A stretch of DNA of 64,000 bases from positions 192,549 through 256,548 of the forward strand of contig JAZRLP010000024.1 of NCBI GenBank assembly GCA_045646905.1. Direction: 5' to 3'. Positions within the stretch are counted from its first letter, which is position 1, and the number at the start of each line of letters is the position of its first letter. Under the pieces are notes generated by a model, which saw nothing but the letters and a program-made list of their open reading frames with translations, searched no databases and was not told the origin of the DNA. The position numbers were made by a program, and so were the translations under genes. Shown here piece after piece: positions 31,666-41,065 of this stretch. Source of the DNA: RGIG4079 sp045646905 (GTDB lineage: Bacteria; Bacteroidota; Bacteroidia; Bacteroidales; Muribaculaceae).

Positions 31666-32451
31666 CTAAAAATTCTTTTTCCCGTAGATGTACCCTTTAA
31701 ATAGGTTGTGCACTGCGGGAAAAATTTTTGCTTTCCCTTGCCGAGATAATCTCCATGCGATAATGGGTAGGCGTAACAATCCCATTACTCCATATTTTAC
31801 TGCAACAACAACTCCGTTGGCTTGTAGTACACCTGGGGAGGGGTTGCGTGATCCTGTCGTTAACTCGGGGTGATGGGTGATAGTGATAGGGAAGAAGCGA
31901 CAAGTTAAACCTTTTTTTAGCGCTTGATGAAGAAAAATTGCCTCTTCACCGGCTGGCATTGAAGTTCCTACACCTAATCGTGGGTCAAATCGTAGTGTGG
32001 AGTCAATGCTGCTGCGACGAAATGCAATTTCGACCGATGATACATAATATCCCTTTGGCTCTTTTTTTAAGTTAAATTCATAATCGGGATATTGCTTGTT
32101 GTCACCACCGCTATATTTGAAAAGCGCGATGTCGATATTGGCGTTGTTCTCAAATGTATCGATAATGGCCTTGAGTTGATTGCATGTATATGTTAAATCA
32201 TCGTCGGCAATGAGGCATATATCGCCCGATGCTTTTTCGATAGCATGGTTGCGATTATTGCTTAACCCTTTTTTTCGCGATGTTACAATCTTCACATCTT
32301 TGCGATGCAACTCGTTAGGGATAAGAAGGTCGAAATTCTCGGTTTGCCACGAAACAAGATATTTCACTCCATCAACCTCGGGCAAATTCATCTTTGCCAC
32401 TCGATTTATTCCATCATTGCCATATGTGCATATCAATACTTCAAGTATCAT
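31666..32451 (-). CDS. Family 2 glycosyltransferase
   Basis: 261 residues, GT-A fold. The N-terminal strand is MILEVLICTYGNDGINRV; the donor-binding acidic motif is LIADDDLTYT (about residue 80), and the acceptor-side motif PAGEEAIFLHQALKKG is conserved in family 2. No membrane helices except a weak C-terminal amphipathic region. It is the last of three adjacent glycosyltransferase genes on the minus strand, 7 bases after its neighbour. The sugar specificity is unknown. Confidence 0.82.
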   Translation of the reverse strand: MILEVLICTYGNDGINRVAKMNLPEVDGVKYLVSWQTENFDLLIPNELHRKDVKIVTSRKKGLSNNRNHAIEKASGDICLIADDDLTYTCNQLKAIIDTFENNANIDIALFKYSGGDNKQYPDYEFNLKKEPKGYYVSSVEIAFRRSSIDSTLRFDPRLGVGTSMPAGEEAIFLHQALKKGLTCRFFPITITHHPELTTGSRNPSPGVLQANGVVVAVKYGVMGLLRLPIIAWRLSRQGKAKIFPAVHNLFKGYIYGKKNF

Positions 32452-32458
32452 CGTGTTA

Positions 32459-33565
32459 TTATTTTATTTTTGTTTCCCAAAAATCAATAAATCGTTGAGC
32501 CACAACTTTGCTGTCGTTGTGCTTTTCTACAAACATTCGCCCTTCGCGACTGCGCTGTGCTATCAGTTGTGGATTTAATACCACATCCTCAAGAGTATTA
32601 AATAGAATATCTTCGTCGGGCGTGGCGTTTATTATGGGGCGTAATTCATATTCCCCAATGAAATCGTAAAATTCCTTTTCACCCCCCGATAGCGTATTTA
32701 GTCCCATAGCCATAGCAAGGAGTGAGTTAGTTGCAGGAGTGTAGGAGTAAAGTTGGTCGAGCACCACATGAGATTTGCGCATGCGAGCGAGGTACTCCTC
32801 ATAAGGAAGGTCTTCAACGATTTCGAGTCGGCATCGAGAGGGGTGCTTTTGAGCCACTGCTCTTGCTACCCGTTCAATTATATCGGTGCCTTTTTCGGCT
32901 TGGCGATAACTGTGTCGTCCCAAGAAAAGAGTTACAATCTCGGGAGTGTTCTCAATATAATGTGGTGTGATGGAACGAGTGTTGATGGGTATTCCACCAT
33001 ATGCAATCTTGTCGGAAGGTAAAACGCGTTGCACCGACAATTCATATTCATAAAGAGCGGTTATTGCTCCGTCGATGTTGTCATATATATATTTGCAATG
33101 GTCGCTTAAAACTGGTTGTAACCAATCGGCTTTTTTGTTAATAATAGGCCCTGGTTTGCCATAGATTTGCCATTCGCTATACTTTAAAGGGCTGTTGTGC
33201 ATGCAACACATTTCCACAAAATAACTATCGGTACCTAATGCACTTAAAAAGACCTTGCCATTACTTTGTTTTATGCGATTAAATATCTCTTGAATGCGAT
33301 TGGGGCGTAGGTCTAAAAAGGTGGGATTGCTAATTTGTACAATATCATAGCCTTTAAAACTATTGCGTAGTAATGTGTTTAGTTTTAGCCATAACAAAGC
33401 ACCACCCATTTTGCCTTTAGAGGGTCGCGAAATGTCAATGTCGCGATTAGTGTTCATCCAGTATGAGCCATGCGATGCTACTGTGACTTCATGGCCCATT
33501 TCCACCATAGACTCGGCCAAGGTGCGATGATAATTGCTTGCGTCACCTAGAAATAATATCTTCAT
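32459..33565 (-). CDS. Glycosyltransferase, GT-B type (family 1/4-like)
   Basis: 368 residues. The N-terminal half begins MKILFLGDASNYHRTLAESMVEMGHEV, a GT-B entry motif; the C-terminal half contains TLFLGRHSYRQAEKGTD, VVLDQLYSYTPATNSLLAMAMG and EKEFYDF, resembling the donor-binding region of GT1/GT4 enzymes. It is likely cytosolic and membrane-associated, working with the two flanking family 2 enzymes on a cell-surface glycan. It is 4 bases downstream of the third glycosyltransferase gene. Confidence 0.75.
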   Translation of the reverse strand: MKILFLGDASNYHRTLAESMVEMGHEVTVASHGSYWMNTNRDIDISRPSKGKMGGALLWLKLNTLLRNSFKGYDIVQISNPTFLDLRPNRIQEIFNRIKQSNGKVFLSALGTDSYFVEMCCMHNSPLKYSEWQIYGKPGPIINKKADWLQPVLSDHCKYIYDNIDGAITALYEYELSVQRVLPSDKIAYGGIPINTRSITPHYIENTPEIVTLFLGRHSYRQAEKGTDIIERVARAVAQKHPSRCRLEIVEDLPYEEYLARMRKSHVVLDQLYSYTPATNSLLAMAMGLNTLSGGEKEFYDFIGEYELRPIINATPDEDILFNTLEDVVLNPQLIAQRSREGRMFVEKHNDSKVVAQRFIDFWETKIK

Positions 33566-33569
33566 GGCA

Positions 33570-34514
33570 TTATTTTGAAAGGCAAAGTAATGGGCGAGCC
33601 AATAGAGCTATGCCTCGGCCACCTTTGCGTATGATGTTATAAAATAGTCTCATTATTAATTTGCGATACCACCCGCTACGCGACAACACTTCGCCAAGCA
33701 ATCGATGGGCTTCGTCGGTGGCACCCTCGCGATGGTAAAAACCAGCAAGAATTGCACGGCGTACATCGATATATTTTCTCATAGAGTGGTATTTGCTGTT
33801 CCCAAGAATGAGGTCAACCGCATCAAGAGCCTTTTCCCATTCGAGAGGGCGAGAAAAAAAGTTGGTGCCAGTGATTGATTCTTTCTGAAGTATCACTGTT
33901 ACTGTCGGCTCCCCAGTTAATCTCTCTATTTTAGGGTTGGTGATAAGCAATCTCACCCCCAATTCATAGTCATTCCATGCTGGAAGTGATTCGTTCCATT
34001 GGCCCACCTCTCTAAACAAACTGGTGCGAGCCGCAAATCGTTGTGTCGCAAATGTCGCATGAAAGATGTGGTTGTATAGAATTTGTTTATCACAAAAACG
34101 ATAGTGAGAGAGGTTTCCTTCAAGTGTCTTGACTTTGACATCCCATCCAACAACATCAAGTAAAGTATTCTGCTTGAATGCTTCTACGGCGCGTTTGGCA
34201 TGAGTGGGGTGCATGATGTCGTCAGAGTCAAAAAACATTGTGTAGGGAGTGACAACCTCCTTAAGTCCTCTATTGCGAGCTGCAGTAGCACCTGGCTTGG
34301 TTTCGCTCAATACCATCACACGAAAATCATTGGTTTCAACCTGCTTTTTCCATTCGTTAAGCACTTCGAGGGTATTGTCGGTAGAGTTGTTGTCAACCAA
34401 TATCACATCAAGTGGACGCAACGATTGATTTGCAACCGAGTCAAGGGTAGCTTTTACTACCTCGGCGCGATTGTAAACAGGTATGATAATCGTTATTAGA
34501 GCCGTCGTTGCCAT
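33570..34514 (-). CDS. Family 2 glycosyltransferase
   Basis: 314 residues: TIIIPVYNRAEVVKATLDS at the N-terminus, NNSTDNTLEVL, and the metal-binding MFFDSDDIMHP (about residue 95). A basic C-terminus with a short hydrophobic segment (RKGGRGIALLARPLL) suggests membrane contact. It is the first gene of the three-gene glycosyltransferase operon. A TATTTTTG -7 element lies at 34529-34536 on the minus strand, 15 bases upstream of the ATG. Confidence 0.85.
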   Translation of the reverse strand: MATTALITIIIPVYNRAEVVKATLDSVANQSLRPLDVILVDNNSTDNTLEVLNEWKKQVETNDFRVMVLSETKPGATAARNRGLKEVVTPYTMFFDSDDIMHPTHAKRAVEAFKQNTLLDVVGWDVKVKTLEGNLSHYRFCDKQILYNHIFHATFATQRFAARTSLFREVGQWNESLPAWNDYELGVRLLITNPKIERLTGEPTVTVILQKESITGTNFFSRPLEWEKALDAVDLILGNSKYHSMRKYIDVRRAILAGFYHREGATDEAHRLLGEVLSRSGWYRKLIMRLFYNIIRKGGRGIALLARPLLCLSK

Positions 34515-34528
34515 ATTAAATATAAACG

Positions 34529-34536
34529 CAAAAATA
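34529..34536 (-). promoter_or_regulatory. -7 element of glycosyltransferase operon
   Basis: The minus strand reads TATTTTTG. The -33 is not evident. Transcription would begin almost at the start codon of the gene at 34514. Confidence 0.4.
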
Positions 34537-34700
34537 GTTAATTATATTATATAACGAAAAGATGAAAATAGAAAACGAAAAGGAGTAGCGAGGTGATGAT
34601 GTGGCGTGTGGAGCTTAATGTATTTATGTCGTATCAAATGGTTTAATTATATTCCTATTTGTAATTTGCGAGTATTTAGCAACTGAAAGGGTGTGAATTT

Positions 34701-34731
34701 TTGATTTTGCTACGAAAAATTGTTATATTTG
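34701..34731 (+). promoter_or_regulatory. Promoter of the parE-coaD-S41 cluster
   Basis: TTG 34701-34703, 20 bases, TATATTTG 34724-34731. The ~48-base leader contains a small inverted repeat, ACTGCA/TGCAGT (34743-34758). Confidence 0.65.
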
Positions 34732-34785
34732 TGGTGCGAAAAACTGCACTGTTGCAGTGTGAACCTACCTATAAGTGAAATTTTT

Positions 34786-36723
34786 ATGTCAACTGAAGAA
34801 CAATTACCTATCGAAGAGAATAAAGCCGCTGTAAATTACAGCGAAGATAATATTGTAACACTTGAATGGCAAGAGCATATTCGTCGCCGTCCCGGTATGT
34901 ATATCGGAAAACTTGGCGATGGTACGACCTCGGACGATGGTATTTATGTGCTTCTAAAAGAGGTGCTTGATAATGCTATTGATGAGTATATGATGGGCTT
35001 TGGTAAGCAGATTCTTGTTGATATTGTTGACGGCAATGTTGTGGTGCGCGACTATGGTCGAGGTATCCCCTTGGAAAAGGTAGTTGATGTGGCATCAAAA
35101 ATGAATACCGGTGCAAAGTATGACTCTGCGGCTTTTAAAAAGTCGGTGGGGTTGAACGGGGTAGGTATCAAGGCTGTGAATGCGCTCTCAACAAGTTTTG
35201 TTGTGGAGAGTGTGCGCGATGGACAGTGTAAACATGTTGAGTTTTCTAAAGGTGTTATCACCGATGAACACGATATATGCGCCACCGACCAGCCAAACGG
35301 CACAATGGTGACATTTACACCCGATGCTGAAATATTCCGTGATTATCTCTATCGCGAGGAGTTTGTGGTGCCTTTGTTGAAAAACTACACATTCCTCAAT
35401 ACAGGGTTGGTTATTGTGTTTAATGGCAAGCGTTTCGTGTCGCGTAACGGTCTTGTTGACCTTTTGAAGGAGAATATGACCAAAGATCCGTTATATCCTA
35501 CTATTCATCTTTCGGGTGAGGATATTGAGGTTGTAATCACTCATGCCAATCAATATGGCGAAGAATATTACTCGTTTGTTAATGGTCAACACACCACTCA
35601 AGGTGGTACTCACCTCACTGCGTTTAAAGAGGTGGTGTCGCGTACGATAAAAGAGCACTTCAATCGCAATTTTGAGTATTCCGACATTCGCAATGGTATG
35701 GTTGCTGCTATTTCAGTGAAGGTTGAAGAACCTGTGTTTGAATCGCAAACCAAAACCAAACTCGGTTCGCGCGATATGGGTCCCAATGGTCCATCGGTAG
35801 CAAAGTTTGTGGGTGATTTCATTAAGAAGGAACTCGACAACTATCTACATAAAGATCCCACTACAGCCGAGATAATTCTTAAAAAGGTGCAAGAGAGCGA
35901 GAAAGAACGCAAGTCGATGGCTGGCGTAACAAAACTTGCTCGCGAAAAAGCCAAGAAAGTAAATCTTCATAATAAAAAACTCCTCGATTGTCGCGTGCAT
36001 CTTAATGATGCTAAAGGTGATGAGGAAAAGAAACTTGCTTCGTCAATCTTCATTACCGAGGGTGACTCGGCAGCTGGCTCAATCACTAAAATTCGTGATG
36101 TGGAAACTCAAGCCGTGTTCTCGTTGCGTGGTAAACCTCTCAACACATTTGGCTTGACACAAAAGGTGGTATATGAAAACGATGAGTTTAATCTTCTTCA
36201 AGCAGCGTTGAATATCGAAGATGGTCTTGATGGTTTGCGTTATAACAATGTGATTATTGCAACCGATGCCGATGTCGATGGAATGCACATTCGCTTGTTG
36301 ATGATTACTTTCTTCCTTCAATTCTTCCCCGATTTGATTAAGAAAGGACATGTATATGTGTTGCAAACACCGCTTTTCCGTGTGCGTAATAAGAAAACGG
36401 CTAAACGAGTAGGTCTTAAATCGACAAAGAAACAAGGTATTGCCGATGATACATATTATTGCTACACCGATGAAGAGCGTGTCAATGCAATAGAGAAACT
36501 TGGAGCAAATGCCGAAATTACTCGATTTAAAGGTCTTGGAGAGATTTCGCCCGAGGAATTCCGCGATTTTATTGGTCCCGACATGCGCGTTGATCGTGTT
36601 ACTTTGCGCAAGGAAGATGGCGTGGCCGATTTGCTTGAGTTTTATATGGGTAAAAACACTATCGAACGCCAAAACTTTATCATCGACAACCTTGTTGTGG
36701 AAGATGATACCGACATAGCATAA
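34786..36723 (+). CDS. parE: DNA topoisomerase IV subunit B (type IIA, ATPase subunit)
   Basis: 645 residues from ATG 34786 (MSTEEQLPIEENK). GHKL ATPase: RRRPGMYIGKLG, EVLDNAIDE, DYGRGIP, and GLNGVGIKAVNALS. Transducer domain in the middle. TOPRIM: ITEGDSAAGS (catalytic Glu), LRGKPLN, and TDADVDGMHIR (metal Asp). Gyrase B is longer with an insert, so this is the ParE-type subunit that decatenates chromosomes with ParC. parC is not adjacent. coaD follows after 50 bases. Confidence 0.92.
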   Translation: MSTEEQLPIEENKAAVNYSEDNIVTLEWQEHIRRRPGMYIGKLGDGTTSDDGIYVLLKEVLDNAIDEYMMGFGKQILVDIVDGNVVVRDYGRGIPLEKVVDVASKMNTGAKYDSAAFKKSVGLNGVGIKAVNALSTSFVVESVRDGQCKHVEFSKGVITDEHDICATDQPNGTMVTFTPDAEIFRDYLYREEFVVPLLKNYTFLNTGLVIVFNGKRFVSRNGLVDLLKENMTKDPLYPTIHLSGEDIEVVITHANQYGEEYYSFVNGQHTTQGGTHLTAFKEVVSRTIKEHFNRNFEYSDIRNGMVAAISVKVEEPVFESQTKTKLGSRDMGPNGPSVAKFVGDFIKKELDNYLHKDPTTAEIILKKVQESEKERKSMAGVTKLAREKAKKVNLHNKKLLDCRVHLNDAKGDEEKKLASSIFITEGDSAAGSITKIRDVETQAVFSLRGKPLNTFGLTQKVVYENDEFNLLQAALNIEDGLDGLRYNNVIIATDADVDGMHIRLLMITFFLQFFPDLIKKGHVYVLQTPLFRVRNKKTAKRVGLKSTKKQGIADDTYYCYTDEERVNAIEKLGANAEITRFKGLGEISPEEFRDFIGPDMRVDRVTLRKEDGVADLLEFYMGKNTIERQNFIIDNLVVEDDTDIA

Positions 36724-36773
36724 ATAACGCGTCGTAGTTAATTGTCAGTTGAACAAAATAAAACAAATATATT

Positions 36774-37223
36774 TTGAAACGAGTAGCATTATATCCAGGA
36801 ACATTCGACCCCTTTACAGTGGGACATATGTCTATCGTAGAGCGAGGTTTGCAATTGTTTGATGAAATAATTATTGCAATAGGTGTGAATGAGGCAAAGA
36901 AAAATCACACCTCGGTTCAGCAACGCATTGAGCATATTCAACGCGTAACAAGCAAGATGCAAGGTGTAAAAGTGATTAGTTATGGCAGTCTCACCGTTGA
37001 GGCAGCAAAGGAGCACGGCGCAAATTTTATACTTCGTGGAGTGAGAACAGTTGCCGACTATGAGTATGAACGCAATTTGGCTTATGCTAATCGCAACTTG
37101 ACCGGGATAGAGACAGTGTTATTATATACATTGCCCGAATTGTCATATATAAGCCCAACTCTTGTGCGCGACCTACAACGCCATGGCTACGATGTGAGCC
37201 AATATGTGCCCGATGAACAATAA
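36774..37223 (+). CDS. coaD: Phosphopantetheine adenylyltransferase (TTG start)
   Basis: 149 residues, reading from a TTG at 36774-36776. The second codon onward (KRVALYPGTFDPFTVGHMSI) aligns with the family start, and no ATG is available upstream, so TTG initiation is inferred. T/HxGH nucleotidyltransferase motif FDPFTVGH; later RGVRTVADYEYE and the C-terminal LSYISPTLVRDLQRHG (ISSTxVR motif). It adenylates phosphopantetheine in CoA synthesis. Its last 20 bases overlap an out-of-frame upstream extension of the S41 gene, whose true start is at 37252. Confidence 0.93.
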   Translation: MKRVALYPGTFDPFTVGHMSIVERGLQLFDEIIIAIGVNEAKKNHTSVQQRIEHIQRVTSKMQGVKVISYGSLTVEAAKEHGANFILRGVRTVADYEYERNLAYANRNLTGIETVLLYTLPELSYISPTLVRDLQRHGYDVSQYVPDEQ

Positions 37224-37251
37224 TATAAAAACGATTTATTTAGACAATTAT

Positions 37252-38853
37252 ATGAAAAAGATATTTCTTTTAGGCTTGATGATGAGTTGTGCTTTAATCG
37301 TGATGGCACAAAGTATGGAGATGTCACCATCGCAAAAGTTGCGTTATGCTGAGGGGATTATAAGTGCTTATTATGTTGATACCGTTAATTCCAATAAAAT
37401 AGTAGAGGAGGCTATAGTGGCTATGCTAAAAACGCTAGACCCTCACTCGTCATATACCAATGCCGAAGAAACAAAAGAATTGACCGAGCCATTGCAGGGC
37501 AATTTTAGTGGAATAGGCATCACTTTCAACATGCAAAGTGATACATTGTATATATTGCAAACAGTGGCCAATGGACCTTGTGAAAAAGTGGGAATTGTGG
37601 CTGGCGACCGCATTATAAGCGCCAATGATACCATCATATCGGGTGTGAAAAAGAAAAATAATGATGTGATAAAAATTCTTCGTGGTCCTAAGGGAACTGT
37701 AGTGAACTTGAAAGTCAAGCGCAAGGGTAAAAAAGACCTACTTTCGTTTCGTGTGATTCGCGAAGAAATACCCATTTATAGTGTTGACGCAGCATATATG
37801 GCCGACGCAACAACCGGATATGTTCGCATTTCGCGTTTTGCCGAAGACACCAACGAAGAGTTTTTGAAAGCGGTGAAAGAGCTCAAGGCCAAAGGAATGA
37901 AAGACATTATTATTGACTTGCAAGATAATGGTGGAGGGTATCTTGGCTCGGCTTATAACTTGGCAAGCAACTTCTTGCGTGGAGGCGACTTGGTTGTTTA
38001 CACCGAAGGACTAAATTCTTCGCCATATTATTTTAGAACCGACTTTAATGGTGATTTGCTCGATGGGAAGGTGGTAATTCTTGTAAATCAATATTCGGCA
38101 TCGGCAAGTGAGATTGTGGCTGGGGCAATTCAAGACAATGATCGTGGGTTGATTGTAGGTCGTCGCACTTTTGGCAAAGGATTGGTACAACGCCCGTTCC
38201 CATTCCCCGATGGTTCGATGATTCGCCTCACAATATCACGCTATCACACGCCATCGGGTCGTTGCATTCAGAAGCCTTACACCGAAGGCGATGAAGAAGA
38301 TTATCGCAAGGATATATTGAAACGATTTGAATCGGGCGAATTTATGAGCGCCGATAGTATTCATTTCGCTGATTCGCTTAAATGCTATACTCTCAAAAAT
38401 CGTCGAGTCGTGTATGGTGGCGGAGGCATTATGCCTGATAAGTTTGTGCCGCTCGACACAACCGAAAATAGTGAATACTATCGCCAACTTTTAGGTAGTG
38501 GAATCCTTCATAAATATTGTCTAAACTATGTCGATGAAAATCGCGGTAGTTTGAAAAAGAAATATCCTGCCGACGACGATTTTGTAGCGCATTTTGAGGT
38601 GTCGGACGATATGATGAAGCAATTGATTAATCAAGGCGAGGCCGATAGTATAAAATATAACGAGGAACAATATCGTCGTAGTGAAGCATTGTTGAAAATG
38701 GTTCTTAAGGCTAATATCGCAAGCGATATGTATGGCTCAAAGAGCTTCTATAAAGTGTCTAACCCCTATGACCAAATATATAAAGCGGCTCTATACCTCA
38801 TTAATAATAAAGAGGAATATGATCGTCTATTGAAAGAGGGTGGGTTAAAGTGA
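37252..38853 (+). CDS. C-terminal-processing (S41) protease
   Basis: 533 residues from ATG 37252, chosen because it begins a clean signal peptide (MKKIFLLGLMMSCALIVMAQ). PDZ domain about 90-170 (GIGITFNMQSDTLYI, GDRIISANDT, LRGPKGT). S41 protease core with Ser in NQYSASASEIVAGA and Lys in RRTFGKGLVQ, the Ser-Lys dyad of CtpA/Tsp. It likely trims periplasmic proteins. It lies 28 bases after coaD, and its stop overlaps the methyltransferase start (GTGA). Confidence 0.93.
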   Translation: MKKIFLLGLMMSCALIVMAQSMEMSPSQKLRYAEGIISAYYVDTVNSNKIVEEAIVAMLKTLDPHSSYTNAEETKELTEPLQGNFSGIGITFNMQSDTLYILQTVANGPCEKVGIVAGDRIISANDTIISGVKKKNNDVIKILRGPKGTVVNLKVKRKGKKDLLSFRVIREEIPIYSVDAAYMADATTGYVRISRFAEDTNEEFLKAVKELKAKGMKDIIIDLQDNGGGYLGSAYNLASNFLRGGDLVVYTEGLNSSPYYFRTDFNGDLLDGKVVILVNQYSASASEIVAGAIQDNDRGLIVGRRTFGKGLVQRPFPFPDGSMIRLTISRYHTPSGRCIQKPYTEGDEEDYRKDILKRFESGEFMSADSIHFADSLKCYTLKNRRVVYGGGGIMPDKFVPLDTTENSEYYRQLLGSGILHKYCLNYVDENRGSLKKKYPADDDFVAHFEVSDDMMKQLINQGEADSIKYNEEQYRRSEALLKMVLKANIASDMYGSKSFYKVSNPYDQIYKAALYLINNKEEYDRLLKEGGLK

Positions 38854-39590
38854 AAAAAATGAAAGCGCAAGTTCTTGATGCCCGTCGTGACCCAATGGGT
38901 GCAGCAATAGCCGATTTTTATAAAAATGGTATTGCTGGTCGATTGAGAGTGTTGTCGTCAATGTTTGACGAGGACGAAATTCCTGTGGCTCACCTTTTTC
39001 GCGAAGAAGACGAAATGGGCGAATTGGAACTAAAGGCTCTCGAACTTTCTAAAGGACGGATTCTAGATGTGGGAGCCGGAGCTGGTTGCCATGCGCTTGC
39101 TCTTCAGGATAGAGGAATGGAGGTTACTGCTATTGATGTGTCGCCATTATCGGTTGAGGTGATGACTAAAAGTGGCATTGATGACGCCCGATTGGTGAAT
39201 CTATATGATGAAGCGCTTTGTGAGAAATTTGACACGATATTGATGCTTATGAATGGTTCGGGCATCATTGGTAAAATAGCAAATATGCCACAATTTTTTG
39301 CTCGCATTGATCAACTGCTTGCCGAGGGTGGTCAAGTGCTTATGGACTCAAGTGATTTGATCTATCTTTTTGAGGACGAAGATGGTGGTGTGGATATTGA
39401 CCTTGCTGGAGATTATTATGGAGAGGTTGATTTCACTATGCAATATAAGAATATAAAAGGCGAGACCTTTGATTGGCTATATATCGACTTTGAAACACTT
39501 GCTTTCCATGCAGCAGAAAATGGTTTTGAGGCTGAATTGGTGATGCAAGGAGAACACTATGACTATCTTGCTCGCCTAACACGCAAATAA
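38850..39590 (+). CDS. Class I SAM-dependent methyltransferase
   Basis: 246 residues. SAM-binding motif I reads GRILDVGAGAGCHALALQ, motif II reads EVTAIDVSPLSVEVM, and the motif IV region is DTILMLMNGSGIIG. The start is either GTG 38850 (overlapping the S41 stop by four bases) or ATG 38859; the coupling favours GTG. The substrate is unknown. No membrane or RNA-binding domain is attached. Confidence 0.85.
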   Translation: MKKMKAQVLDARRDPMGAAIADFYKNGIAGRLRVLSSMFDEDEIPVAHLFREEDEMGELELKALELSKGRILDVGAGAGCHALALQDRGMEVTAIDVSPLSVEVMTKSGIDDARLVNLYDEALCEKFDTILMLMNGSGIIGKIANMPQFFARIDQLLAEGGQVLMDSSDLIYLFEDEDGGVDIDLAGDYYGEVDFTMQYKNIKGETFDWLYIDFETLAFHAAENGFEAELVMQGEHYDYLARLTRK

Positions 39591-39627
39591 ATGCACGCTA
39601 GGTTTTTACCTAAATTATTTAATTCTA

Positions 39628-40248
39628 ATGAGAGAAGTAAACCCCAACGAAACGAGTAGGAGATATGCATTTGAAATGTGGATGAATGCTCCTATGCCTA
39701 TGGTTACATTATTCAAAACTCTTAATGTATCGCGATTGATTAAAATTAGTCGCAAGAGGGGGATGAAGTTTAACATGTTGATGTGTTATTGTATAGGTAA
39801 GGCTGCGAGCCGAGTAAAAGAGTTTTATATGTTGCCGGTGGGCGACAAATTAATGCAATATGATGCATTGGCAGTAAATACTATTGTGGCTAATCAAGAA
39901 GGGGAAGTGAGTTCATGTGATGTCCCTTTTGATGAAGATTTGGCGGTGTTTAATCAGCAATATTTACAACTTACATCGCAAGTGGCTCAAAATTGTGTGA
40001 ATCACGATATCACCGACAGAATGGTTATCGGCACATCCGCATTGGCTAAATATGAAATAGATGGCGCTGTGGGAATGTATAGCGGCGTGTTTAATAATCC
40101 ATTTCTCATTTGGGGAAAATATAAGCGTTGCTTTTTTAAAACAACGCTTACTATATCATTTCAATTTCACCACACCCAAATGGACGGAGCTCATGCTGCA
40201 CGCTTTTTGAATGAGTTGCAGAAAGAAATTGAGATGCTAAAAGTATAG
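39628..40248 (+). CDS. Chloramphenicol acetyltransferase-like acyltransferase
   Basis: 206 residues of the CAT fold. The catalytic HxxxDG motif is present near the C-terminus (HHTQMDGAHAARFL), and the N-terminal region (RRYAFEMWMNAPMPMVTLF) aligns with CAT beta strands. Chloramphenicol-contact residues are not conserved enough to predict resistance. The family includes acyltransferases of unknown native substrate in Bacteroidales. It starts 37 bases after the methyltransferase gene and is followed by a strong terminator. Confidence 0.78.
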   Translation: MREVNPNETSRRYAFEMWMNAPMPMVTLFKTLNVSRLIKISRKRGMKFNMLMCYCIGKAASRVKEFYMLPVGDKLMQYDALAVNTIVANQEGEVSSCDVPFDEDLAVFNQQYLQLTSQVAQNCVNHDITDRMVIGTSALAKYEIDGAVGMYSGVFNNPFLIWGKYKRCFFKTTLTISFQFHHTQMDGAHAARFLNELQKEIEMLKV

Positions 40249-40270
40249 TATATTATATAATAATGTGTAG

Positions 40271-40304
40271 TGGCGTGCCAAAACTATGGCGCGCCATTTC
40301 TTTT
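40271..40304 (+). terminator. Terminator of the parE-CAT cluster
   Basis: A 10-bp stem (40271-40280 with 40287-40296, one GT pair), loop AAACTA, then TTTCTTTT. Confidence 0.88.
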
Positions 40305-40356
40305 GATGTGTTGAGATGGAATTTCATATAAGAAAAGAAAAAACTGGTTTTTTAAT

Positions 40357-40387
40357 TTGGTTTATAATATAAACTTGTTTATCTTCG
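40357..40387 (+). promoter_or_regulatory. Promoter of membrane protein/regulator pair
   Basis: TTG 40357-40359, 20 bases, TATCTTCG at 40380-40387 (one mismatch to TAnnTTTG). Leader ~55-60 bases. Confidence 0.5.
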
Positions 40388-40450
40388 CAAAGTATTTAGG
40401 CTTTGACGAAATTTTAGAACTAAAAATATTATAAATGAAAAAACATTATT

Positions 40451-41065
40451 ATGGAAAAACAAAATTTTGATGCTGAAAAGAGTTTGGAACTTATTTCGCA
40501 AATGATTAGCCAATCAAAACAAAATCTAAACCGAGGAAGTTTTAATTCATGGATAGGTTGGGGCGTTTTTACAACAATTTTAGGGTTGGTGATTTATGGA
40601 GTTGTTAAGGCAGCCGGGGTGCATCAGTGGTATTATTTGTGGTTTTTTGAATTTGCTTATGCTATTTATGATTGCAAGCGAAACGAGCGAAAAGAGGGAG
40701 ATGTGAAATCGCATATTGATAAAGCGATTGAGGGGATATGGCAAGCTCTTGGGTGGTTATATATTCTCACTCCTGTGGTGCTTACTTTTGCCGCAATTTA
40801 TTTGCGACATTATTATGCTTTTAATATGATAATGCCTCTTGTGTTGATATATACAATAGTGGGAGTTGCTTTTACAGGAGTAATATTGAGAGAAAAATGG
40901 ATTGTGGCTATTCCTATTGAGGGGGTGTTGTCTCCTTTGTATATGATTGCTGTTGTTTCATCGCAACGATTTGAACATTGGCAAGTGCTGTTGTTTGTGG
41001 CGACATTCTTTGTTGTGATGGTTGTTCCCGGTTTGATATTGAATTATAAGTGTAAGTCGAAATGA
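40451..41065 (+). CDS. Multi-pass membrane protein paired with a winged-helix regulator
   Basis: 204 residues with an amphipathic N-terminus (about 1-28) and five or six membrane helices (about 34-53, 60-76, 98-116, 122-140, 150-168 and 172-196). I recognise no enzymatic motif. The stop overlaps the regulator's start by four bases (ATGA), a strong sign of coupled function. The layout resembles PadR/MarR-linked membrane proteins of Bacteroidales, whose roles are unknown. A tiny 11-codon frame (ATG 40435) overlaps its start. Confidence 0.65.
   Translation: MEKQNFDAEKSLELISQMISQSKQNLNRGSFNSWIGWGVFTTILGLVIYGVVKAAGVHQWYYLWFFEFAYAIYDCKRNERKEGDVKSHIDKAIEGIWQALGWLYILTPVVLTFAAIYLRHYYAFNMIMPLVLIYTIVGVAFTGVILREKWIVAIPIEGVLSPLYMIAVVSSQRFEHWQVLLFVATFFVVMVVPGLILNYKCKSK

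Noticed and set aside
39628..40248. CAT-like gene as a chloramphenicol resistance determinant
   Set aside because: Only the general HxxxD acyltransferase signature is clear, and the gene sits at the end of a housekeeping cluster with no mobile element.
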